Assembly: GCA_020634115.1 (NCBI GenBank)
Contig: JACKCH010000026.1
Coordinates: forward strand, 1-41,164
From: Anaerolineaceae bacterium
GTDB taxonomy: Bacteria; Chloroflexota; Anaerolineae; Aggregatilineales; Phototrophicaceae
Reading direction: 5' to 3'
Length of the DNA: 41,164 bases
The position numbers were made by a program, and so were the translations under genes. Under the pieces are notes generated by a model that was not told the origin of the DNA, did not search any database, and saw only the letters and a program-made list of their open reading frames with translations. Positions 16,213 to 22,793 of the stretch are shown piece by piece (position 1 is the stretch's first letter; each line of letters starts with the position of its first letter).

Positions 16213-17232
16213 TTGGCATCCGTTCTCATGGAGGTGAAAAACCTCGTCACTCGCTTTTACACGCAGGAAGGCACGGTTTATGCCGTAAACGGTGTCAGCT
16301 ACGTGCTTAACGAAGGCGAAACGTTAGGTGTAGTGGGCGAATCCGGTAGTGGTAAAAGTGTGCATGCACTTTCAATTATGGGGCTGATCCCCAGCCCTCC
16401 CGGTAAAGTGGAAAAGGGGGAAGTCCTCTTTCGGGGGCGTGATTTGCTTCAGTTATCGCAGGAAGAAATGCGGGCTGTCCGGGGTGCTGAAATTGCGATG
16501 GTCTTCCAGGACCCGATGACATCGCTTAATCCGGTGTTGACGATTGGTACGCAGATTACCGAAGCGTTAAAACTGCACCTGGGGATGAGCGATAAAGAAG
16601 CCCGTAACCGCGCCGCCGATCTGCTTGCGATGGTCGGTATCCCGGATGCGGCGAACCGGTTGGATAATTACCCGCACCAATTTTCCGGCGGTATGCGGCA
16701 GCGGGCGATGATTGCGATGGCGCTTTCCTGCAATCCTAAGCTCTTGATTGCGGACGAACCCACAACGGCGCTGGATGTAACAATTCAGGCTCAGATTCTT
16801 GACCTGGTACGCCGTCTGCGTGATGAAATCGGGATGGCGATGATCTGGATTACCCACGATCTGGGCATTGTTGCAGGGTTGGCCGATACCATCCAGGTGA
16901 TGTATGGTGGGCTGATTGTCGAACGTGGGCCGGTCAAACCGGTATTTGCGGATACGCGCCACCCCTATACCTTGGGGTTGCTCAATTCGCTGCCGCGCCT
17001 GGACGAAGATAGTCAGCACCGCAAGCTGACCCAGATTGAAGGCTCACCGCCCGATATGCGTAATGAACCTGTTGGCTGTCCGTTCGCACCGCGCTGTCCC
17101 TATCGCCTGGATAAGTGCTGGGAAGAAATGCCCGCTCTGGAGCAGGCGGAAAACAGTACGAATGGTCACATGAAAGCGTGTTGGGTGGATGTGAGAAAAG
17201 CGGTTCCTCAGGAGGTTGAGAAACATGGTTAG
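16213..17232 (+). CDS. oligopeptide/dipeptide ABC transporter ATP-binding protein (OppD/DppD type), TTG start
   Basis: This is a 339-residue ATPase of peptide-import ABC systems. Numbered from the TTG, Walker A 'GESGSGKS' is at 42-49, Q-loop 'VFQDPMTSLNP' near 97-107, signature 'FSGGMRQR' at 157-164, Walker B 'LLIADEPT' at 178-185, and H-loop 'WITHDL'. The C-terminal oligo_HPY domain has the Cys pattern 'GCPFAPRCPYRLDKCWEEMP', typical of OppD/DppD. TTG at 16213 is preferred because AGGAGG (16198-16203) is nine bases upstream. The ATG at 16228 would be 24 bases away. The stop overlaps the next gene by 8 bp. No permease or substrate-binding gene is present in the window. Confidence 0.9.
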   Translation: MASVLMEVKNLVTRFYTQEGTVYAVNGVSYVLNEGETLGVVGESGSGKSVHALSIMGLIPSPPGKVEKGEVLFRGRDLLQLSQEEMRAVRGAEIAMVFQDPMTSLNPVLTIGTQITEALKLHLGMSDKEARNRAADLLAMVGIPDAANRLDNYPHQFSGGMRQRAMIAMALSCNPKLLIADEPTTALDVTIQAQILDLVRRLRDEIGMAMIWITHDLGIVAGLADTIQVMYGGLIVERGPVKPVFADTRHPYTLGLLNSLPRLDEDSQHRKLTQIEGSPPDMRNEPVGCPFAPRCPYRLDKCWEEMPALEQAENSTNGHMKACWVDVRKAVPQEVEKHG

Positions 17233-18250
17233 TGCTGCCCCGGCTGAACAAACAAAGACGAACGCTGGCAACAAGGAAGTCCTGGTCAGCGTGCGCGGTC
17301 TGAAAAAGCATTTCCCGATTACCGCAGGTATCATCGTACAGCGGCAGGTCGGCGCGGTGAAAGCCGTTGATGGTGTGGGTTTCGACATTTATAAGGGGGA
17401 AACCCTGGGGCTGGTAGGTGAGTCCGGGTGCGGTAAAAGCACCACCGGGCGCACGCTGCTTCAGCTGTACAAACCGACCGAAGGCTCGGTCGTGTTTGAA
17501 GGTCGTGAACTCACGACGATGCAGTCCGAGGAACTGCGCAAGATGCGCCGCCGGATGCAGATGATTTTCCAGGATCCGTTCGCGTCGCTCAATCCGCGTA
17601 TGTCGGTCGGGCGTATCGTGAGCGAACCACTGCGTATTCACAAGACGATCACGGCCAAGAGAGAACAGCAGGAATATGTGGAACACCTCCTGGAAAAAGT
17701 AGGGTTGAACCCCTATTTCGTGAACCGTTACCCCCACGAATTTTCCGGTGGGCAGCGGCAGCGTATCGGGGTTGCCCGCGCGCTGGCGCTTGAGCCGAGT
17801 TTTATCGTGGCCGACGAACCGATTTCGGCGCTGGATGTGTCCATTCAGGCGCAGGTGGTCAACCTGCTGGAAGAACTGCAAGAAGAATTAGGCCTGACTT
17901 ACCTGTTTATTGCCCACGACCTGAGTATGGTGCGCCACATTTGTAACCGTGTTGCGGTGATGTACCTGGGCAAGATCGTGGAACTGGCGAACTCGACTGA
18001 ACTTTATGAAAATCCGCTGCACCCCTATACCCAGGCGCTGCTCTCTGCGGTTCCGGTTCCTGACCCGTTGGCAGAAGAACACCGCCAGCGTGTCATTCTG
18101 ACCGGGGATGTTCCTAGCCCGGCCAATCCACCAGTTGGTTGTAACTTCAATACGCGCTGCCCGGTGGGCTTTGACCTGTGCCACGAAGATCCCGATCCTG
18201 AACTGATCGAGGTATCCCCAGGACATTGGGTGGCCTGCCACCGCACGTAA
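17225..18250 (+). CDS. oligopeptide/dipeptide ABC transporter ATP-binding protein (OppF/DppF type)
   Basis: This 341-residue ATPase partners the preceding OppD-type protein. Walker A 'GESGCGKST' is at about 65-73, followed by 'IFQDPFASLNPRMSVG', signature 'FSGGQRQRIGVARALAL', Walker B 'FIVADEPISALD' and H-loop 'FIAHDLSMV'. The OppF-type C-terminus has 'NTRCPVGFDLCHEDPDPEL'. The ATG at 17225 lies nine bases after AGGAGG (17210-17215) and overlaps the upstream stop, so the two are translationally coupled. It would energise import of peptides, nickel or sugars with DppB/C-like permeases encoded elsewhere. A strong hairpin follows. Confidence 0.92.
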   Translation: MVSAAPAEQTKTNAGNKEVLVSVRGLKKHFPITAGIIVQRQVGAVKAVDGVGFDIYKGETLGLVGESGCGKSTTGRTLLQLYKPTEGSVVFEGRELTTMQSEELRKMRRRMQMIFQDPFASLNPRMSVGRIVSEPLRIHKTITAKREQQEYVEHLLEKVGLNPYFVNRYPHEFSGGQRQRIGVARALALEPSFIVADEPISALDVSIQAQVVNLLEELQEELGLTYLFIAHDLSMVRHICNRVAVMYLGKIVELANSTELYENPLHPYTQALLSAVPVPDPLAEEHRQRVILTGDVPSPANPPVGCNFNTRCPVGFDLCHEDPDPELIEVSPGHWVACHRT

Positions 18251-18273
18251 GCCTGATTGCACCTTGTATTTGC

Positions 18274-18324
18274 AAAGGGCGAACCTGTACTGTGTATTTG
18301 ACTAGACAGCCAGGTTCGCCCTTT
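18274..18324 (+). terminator. 14-bp hairpin after the ABC ATPase operon
   Basis: A perfect 14-bp stem, AAAGGGCGAACCTG (18274-18287) with CAGGTTCGCCCTTT (18311-18324), encloses a 23-nt loop, ending in TTT and then CTTCG. It sits 24 bp after the OppF stop. The long stem makes it a likely terminator or mRNA 3'-end stabiliser. Confidence 0.65.
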
Positions 18325-18331
18325 CTTCGTG

Positions 18332-18337
18332 TATAAT
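18332..18337 (+). promoter_or_regulatory. perfect -10 box (TATAAT) ahead of the FtsZ-like gene
   Basis: TATAAT lies just after the OppF hairpin and 53 bp before the ATG at 18391. I find no good -35 at 16-18 bp, where the hairpin arm occupies the place. This suggests the FtsZ-like gene is transcribed separately, perhaps by an activated promoter. Confidence 0.4.
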
Positions 18338-18390
18338 GCAGTTGCACTGAGAAGCACCAACCGGAGTAGGCTGAAACACAGGGGAGAAAA

Positions 18391-18969
18391 ATGCCGAAAG
18401 CACCCCCGGAAATCTGTGTTGTCGGTGTGGGGGATGGCGGCAGCGCCGCGCTGAATCGCATCCTCGACCAGGGATTACACGGGATTGCGTCCGTCATGAT
18501 TAACACGTATAGCCTGGCGCTGAGTACCTGTCGTGCCGACTGGTGTATTCAGATCGGGACACATGGCATGGGATCGGGGGGCATTCCCCAGGCCGGGCAG
18601 CAGGCGGCGGAAGCCAGCGTAGATGATCTGTATTTCGCGTTGCGGGGGGCGGCGAAGGTATTTATCGTCGCCGGGATGGGGGGCGGCACCGGGACGGGTG
18701 CTGCGCCCGTCGTCGCACGAGTCGCCAGCGACTTAGGCGCGGAGACGGTTGGCGTGGTTTCGTACCCGTTTACATTTGAAGGAATACAGCGGCAGCATGT
18801 CGCACGAAAAGGTATGCGGCGTCTACAACAGGTCGTTTCGACCCTGGTTGAAGTCGAGGGAGATCGCCTGCTGCGCTTCGCCCATAACCGCGAAATACCC
18901 AGCCTAGAGCAGGCCTTTACGCTTATGGCTGGGGCGCTGGCCTGGCATGTATTGGCCCGCATGATTTGA
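18391..18969 (+). CDS. FtsZ-like protein reduced to the GTPase domain
   Basis: This 192-residue protein aligns along its whole length with the N-terminal domain of FtsZ: T1 loop 'GVGDGGSAALNR' (12-23), T3-like 'GMGSGGIP' (59-66), tubulin signature 'GGGTGTGAAPVVA' (97-109), T5 'YPFTFEG' (125-131), and the start of helix H7 ('AFTLMAGALAWHVLARMI'). It stops where FtsZ would continue into the T7 loop (NxDxxD) and C-terminal domain; both are absent, and the next gene begins 17 bp on. The Asn of T1 'GGGxNA' is Ala. Compared with E. coli FtsZ recalled from memory, guanine-contact N166 and D187 correspond to Gly157 and Gly181. A degenerate paralogue, not the division FtsZ. GGGGAG precedes the ATG. 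Role unknown. Confidence 0.85.
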   Translation: MPKAPPEICVVGVGDGGSAALNRILDQGLHGIASVMINTYSLALSTCRADWCIQIGTHGMGSGGIPQAGQQAAEASVDDLYFALRGAAKVFIVAGMGGGTGTGAAPVVARVASDLGAETVGVVSYPFTFEGIQRQHVARKGMRRLQQVVSTLVEVEGDRLLRFAHNREIPSLEQAFTLMAGALAWHVLARMI

Positions 18970-18986
18970 GAGCTTTTGTCGTAAAG

Positions 18987-19688
18987 TTACTTTTCCAGCA
19001 GATAACGGGTTTCGAGCGGCGTTTCCACTGCCGCGCCATTCACTGATTCCACCCGATAGCCTTTGGCCGCCGGGCGCGAACTCACAACCTGCCGCAGTTC
19101 ACCATCCACAAAATGTCCGGCAGCGCCATCATCAAAGGCATAACCGGCCATAATTTCCCCGCTGGCAACCATGCGCTGGAAGGTCGGACGGCGCTGTGGT
19201 TCGCCGTCATAGTGCGGCGAACAGCTCCCTTTGAGGTAGCCCAGGCATGACAGGGCGGTCAGGTTTCCGGGGATGGAATCGGTTGTCCCCGCCTCATACC
19301 AACAAATCGCCCCGGCGCTGACTCCAGCCAGCACCGTACCCTTGTCGGCTGCCACCCGCAAAATCTGGTCAAGACCCCACTCCCGCCACAGTGCCAGCAT
19401 GGACTTCGTATTGCCGCCACCGACATAAATCACATCCTGCGCCATCAGAAAATCTTCGATGGCCGCGGAGTGCGGCTGAAACAGCGAAAGATGCGCCGTA
19501 TGACAGCCGAGCTCACTGAACGCCCGGTAAAAGCGCACGGTGTAATCCAGGGATTCGCCGCTGGCCTGCCCCAGGAAACAGACTGCCGGATTCGGCTTGC
19601 CGGTCTGCTGGATGATGTAACGGTCTAAGGCCGGGTTTTCCGGTTCCATCGAAAAGCCGCCACCGCCCATGGTGATGATCTGCTGCAT
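18987..19688 (-). CDS. peptidase E-like (S51 family) serine hydrolase
   Basis: This 233-residue cytoplasmic protein has the class I glutamine-amidotransferase-like fold of peptidase E / cyanophycinase. The N-terminal 'ITMGGGGFSMEPENP' is typical of this group, with 'VIYVGGGNTKSML' and the nucleophile elbow 'LAGVSAGAICW' (GxSAG; Ser is the expected nucleophile). 'YLKGSCSPHYDGEPQRRP' contains the conserved His. Peptidase E cleaves N-terminal Asp dipeptides; this member's substrate is inferred only from the family. It is convergent with the FtsZ-like gene, with 17 bp between stops. Confidence 0.87.
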   Translation of the reverse strand: MQQIITMGGGGFSMEPENPALDRYIIQQTGKPNPAVCFLGQASGESLDYTVRFYRAFSELGCHTAHLSLFQPHSAAIEDFLMAQDVIYVGGGNTKSMLALWREWGLDQILRVAADKGTVLAGVSAGAICWYEAGTTDSIPGNLTALSCLGYLKGSCSPHYDGEPQRRPTFQRMVASGEIMAGYAFDDGAAGHFVDGELRQVVSSRPAAKGYRVESVNGAAVETPLETRYLLEK

Positions 19689-19923
19689 GGTGTTTTTATC
19701 TCCAGACTAAAGTAAGTTGCCGGATGTTTGTAACGCGGGTGCACGGCGTGTGTTACCCGACAAATGCCATCTAGGGGCTGATGGCTGGCGATGTTACCAT
19801 GCCGGTGCGGGGGAATGCAATTAACCGCAAAATAAGTGTAAATTTCCGCAAAAAATCGTACCGGGTTATTCAGATTTCTTGTATGATGTGGGTATCTCAC
19901 ACAATTCACCATACGAGGTTACG

Positions 19924-20529
19924 ATGTCTTACTTACAATACCCGCTGCACCTGCGTTTCAAGCTCGTGGCGTTGGCGCCCCAGATTTACGTGACGGATGC
20001 GAACGGGGAAGATGTCCTGTTTGTCCGCCAGAAGATTCTGAATCTGCGTGAGGATGTGCGGATTTTCCGCGACTCATCCAAATCAGAGGAAATCTATCGC
20101 ATCAATGCGGATCGCATTATTGATTTTTCTGCTAACTACCACTTCACCGACAGCCGAACGGAACAGCGCCTGGGGTCAATCAAACATAAGGGGATGCGCT
20201 CAATCTGGAAGGCGACCTATCTGGTGTCTGATGATGTTGACCAGCAGGGTTTCCACATCAACGAAGATAACCCCTGGGCAAAGGTTATGGACGCACTTCT
20301 GGGGGAAATTCCGGTTCTGGGGATGTTCACCGGGTACGTGTTCCACCCGACTTACACCGCCTTTCATGAGAACACAGAAAAACCGGCGATGCGGCTGGAA
20401 AAGAAACCCTCGTTCTTTGAGCGTTCCTACGAAATCCACAAGCTGGATGATGACTTGGCGCAGCATGAAGAACAACTGCTGCTGCTGAGTTTCATGATGA
20501 TGATTCAGTTGGAACGTTCGCGGGGGTAG
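19924..20529 (+). CDS. LURP-one-related / tubby-C-like domain protein
   Basis: This 201-residue protein starts at 19924 because GAGG (19915-19918) is five bases upstream; an upstream in-frame ATG at 19879 has no site. The sequence has the beta-barrel LOR/scramblase-like pattern: 'YPLHLRFKLVALAPQIYVTD', 'VRQKILNLREDVRIF', 'YRINADRIIDFSANYHFTD', 'RSIWKATYLV', and a hydrophobic C-terminal helix rich in Leu and Met. LOR-domain proteins are membrane-associated and lack a clear bacterial function. The family call is from the recalled pattern, not a search. Confidence 0.7.
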   Translation: MSYLQYPLHLRFKLVALAPQIYVTDANGEDVLFVRQKILNLREDVRIFRDSSKSEEIYRINADRIIDFSANYHFTDSRTEQRLGSIKHKGMRSIWKATYLVSDDVDQQGFHINEDNPWAKVMDALLGEIPVLGMFTGYVFHPTYTAFHENTEKPAMRLEKKPSFFERSYEIHKLDDDLAQHEEQLLLLSFMMMIQLERSRG

Positions 20530-20609
20530 TTTATCCGAGGGGGGAGCGTGGTGATGTGCTGGCGGGCGCAATGACGCAATTTCACCAATGAGTACGGTGA
20601 TTGTTTCTC

Positions 20610-20637
20610 GTAGGGACGCACGACGGTGCGCCACTAC
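20610..20637. repeat. REP-like palindrome (GTAGGGACGCAC type)
   Basis: GTAGGGA heads CGCAC (20617-20621) pairing with GTGCG (20626-20630) around GACG. The same inner word occurs at 30811-30834. Confidence 0.65.
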
Positions 20638-20648
20638 TATGCTCCTCA

Positions 20649-20783
20649 TTTTAGAGTGATTCTGTAGGGGCGACCCGGCGTGGTCGCCCGGTTTTCCTCC
20701 GTATTTAATTGTAAAAACGAATCATTGCGCCTCTACATATCCCTAGTTTTAGGGTGATTCTGTAGAAGTGACACTCATCACTT
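20649..20783. repeat. two repeat copies sharing a 19-bp left flank
   Basis: A 19-mer containing GTGATTCTGTAG occurs at 20649-20667 and 20747-20765 with one difference. The first is followed by a perfect palindrome, GGGCGACC (20668-20675) / GGTCGCCC (20682-20689). The second is followed by a different one, AAGTGA (20766-20771) / TCACTT (20778-20783). The flank duplicated while the hairpin words differ. Confidence 0.65.
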
Positions 20784-20826
20784 TACCCCCGGAATCTTCT
20801 ACCCTGACTCTTGCCTTGGTGCGGGC

Positions 20827-22056
20827 ATGTGCGGTACATTTCTGCGCACTATGACACGCATCCTGCTCATCTCACGCTGCCCACCGTATCCGCTGCATCT
20901 GGGTGATCGGTTGATTGTCTATCACCTGGCTTCAGAATTGGACTGGCGCGGCCACACGATTGACCTGCTGGCCTTTGCCGACCGCCCGGAGGATTACGAC
21001 GAAATCCACCATTACGATATGTACTTTGGGTCAGTGGAACTGATCCCTGAACCGGGGCGAAGTCAGGCGGCGTATCTCAGGCGGGCGCTGCTGCCAGGGG
21101 CACGCTGGCCGCGCGCGGCGGCGGAGTCCTGGTCGCCACCGATGTGGGAGGCAATCCGGCGGCAGTTGGCAACCCACACGTATGATCTGGTGCATTTGTT
21201 TGGCGGGATTCAGGTCTACGAGTTTTTTCACGCCCTGGGGGATGTGCCGGCGCTCATCACCCCTTACGAAAGTTATAGCCTTTACCTGCGGCGGGCGCTG
21301 GATTCCGCGCTGGATGTCACGTCATGGGCGACTGTGTATCTCCAATTGCAGATGGCACGGCGCTTCGAGTCGTGGATGTTCACGCGCTACCGCCGGGTAG
21401 TGGTGTTGGCCGAGCGTGACCGGCGCGAACTGCTGGATATTCATCCCCATCTCCCGGTACAGGTCATCCCCAACGGTGTTGACCTGTATTACTTCACATT
21501 TCGTCGCCCGTTTGTCCGTCACCATGCCCCAGCGCTGTTGTTCGTGGGGAATTACGAGTATGCCCCCAACTTGGACGCGGCGCTGCGGCTGGCAAAGGAG
21601 ATTCTCCCGGCGGTACAGCGGCAGATTCCCGGTATAAAACTGTGGCTGGTAGGCAATAATCCTCCGCCGGAACTCCAGGCATTGGCCGGAGAGTCGGTCA
21701 AAGTGACTGGGCGCGTGCCGGACGTGCGCCCCTATCTGGCGCGGGCGGCGGCGTTCATCAGCCCGCTGCGGTTGGGCGCAGGACTCAAAAACAAGATACT
21801 TGAGGCGCTGGCGGTGGGCTGTCCGGTCATTGCCACGCCCCTGAGTCTGGACGGTATCGCCGTACGCGATGGGCAGGATGTCCTGATCGCCCACGATGAT
21901 TCACAGATGATTGTCGCCATCCTGCGGCTTCTGACCGACCCGGCACTGCAAACCACGCTGGCACACAACGGGCGCTGCGTGGTTGAGCAGAGGTATAGTT
22001 GGTGGCGGGTGGCGGAACAATACGAGGAGCTTTATGATTCGATACGGGGACTTTGA
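20827..22056 (+). CDS. glycosyltransferase, GT4 family
   Basis: This 409-residue GT-B enzyme has the N-terminal domain 'ILLISRCPPYPLHLGDRLIVY' in pieces ('PPYPLHLGDR', acceptor side). The C-terminal nucleotide-sugar domain carries 'QVIPNGVDLYYF', 'LLFVGNYEYAPNLDA', 'VTGRVPDVRPYL' and 'RLGAGLKNKILEALAVGCPV', with the E of the EALA helix as in GT4. It resembles sugar transferases of surface-polysaccharide clusters. The start may be ATG 20827 or ATG 20851 (eight codons on); neither has a clear ribosome site. It is translationally coupled to the GNAT gene by a 23-bp overlap. Confidence 0.88.
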   Translation: MCGTFLRTMTRILLISRCPPYPLHLGDRLIVYHLASELDWRGHTIDLLAFADRPEDYDEIHHYDMYFGSVELIPEPGRSQAAYLRRALLPGARWPRAAAESWSPPMWEAIRRQLATHTYDLVHLFGGIQVYEFFHALGDVPALITPYESYSLYLRRALDSALDVTSWATVYLQLQMARRFESWMFTRYRRVVVLAERDRRELLDIHPHLPVQVIPNGVDLYYFTFRRPFVRHHAPALLFVGNYEYAPNLDAALRLAKEILPAVQRQIPGIKLWLVGNNPPPELQALAGESVKVTGRVPDVRPYLARAAAFISPLRLGAGLKNKILEALAVGCPVIATPLSLDGIAVRDGQDVLIAHDDSQMIVAILRLLTDPALQTTLAHNGRCVVEQRYSWWRVAEQYEELYDSIRGL

Positions 22057-22792
22057 ATTTGTGACGCTGGCCGAACGCCCGGCCTTATTTGAGGCGGCGG
22101 ATGATCTGGTCGCGGCGGTCTGGCCGCGCTTCATGTTGGAGGATGATGTCGCCTATTCGCGCTGGATGCCGATGATTCGGACATTCCCGGAATATCAGTT
22201 TTTTCTGCTGAACGGGGCGCAGATTGTCGCCTATGGCAACAGCATCCCGCTTATCTGGGACAGCACGCTGGACGGATTGCCGGAAAAGGGGTGGGATGGG
22301 GCGCTACTGCAAGGGTTGGATAACCACGAAAAGGGACTCACCCCGACGACGCTCTGCGCGATTTCTATCACGATTACGCCGGACTACCAGGGCAAAGGCA
22401 TCAGCCGCCACGCGATTCTGGCGATGCGCTCGATTGCCGCGCAACACAATCTGGATGCGCTGGTTGCCCCGGTGCGTCCCAACCTCAAGAGCCGCTACCC
22501 GCTGACGCCGATGGAACAGTATGTACACTGGCAGCACACCGACGGCGCGCCCTTTGACCCCTGGCTGCGGACTCATGCCCGCCTGGGCGCTGACCTGCTC
22601 AAAGTCGAGCCGGAGTCCATGCTTATCACCGGGACGGTGGCCGAATGGGAAGAATGGACGGCGCTGCGCTTACCTGAGAGCGGCCTGTACGTTATTCCCG
22701 GCGCACTGAACCCGGTGGAGATCAACCGGGAGATGGATACCGGGCGTTATGTTGAGCCGAACGTGTGGATGCGGCATCGGATTGCGCCATAA
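22034..22792 (+). CDS. GNAT-family N-acetyltransferase-like protein
   Basis: This 252-residue protein starts at 22034: GAGGAG lies nearby upstream and the start overlaps the glycosyltransferase end by 23 bp. The acetyl-CoA binding region is 'SITITPDYQGKGISRHAILA' (a Q/R-x-x-G-x-G/A-like 'YQGKGIS' pattern). It is preceded by a beta-strand region with 'VAYGNSIPLIWD' and followed by 'APVRPNLKSRYPLTPMEQY'. The acceptor could be a sugar nucleotide or surface glycan, as the coupled glycosyltransferase suggests; this is inference. The stop lies 1 bp from the stop of the convergent PBP gene. Confidence 0.75.
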   Translation: MIRYGDFEFVTLAERPALFEAADDLVAAVWPRFMLEDDVAYSRWMPMIRTFPEYQFFLLNGAQIVAYGNSIPLIWDSTLDGLPEKGWDGALLQGLDNHEKGLTPTTLCAISITITPDYQGKGISRHAILAMRSIAAQHNLDALVAPVRPNLKSRYPLTPMEQYVHWQHTDGAPFDPWLRTHARLGADLLKVEPESMLITGTVAEWEEWTALRLPESGLYVIPGALNPVEINREMDTGRYVEPNVWMRHRIAP

Positions 22793-22793
22793 C

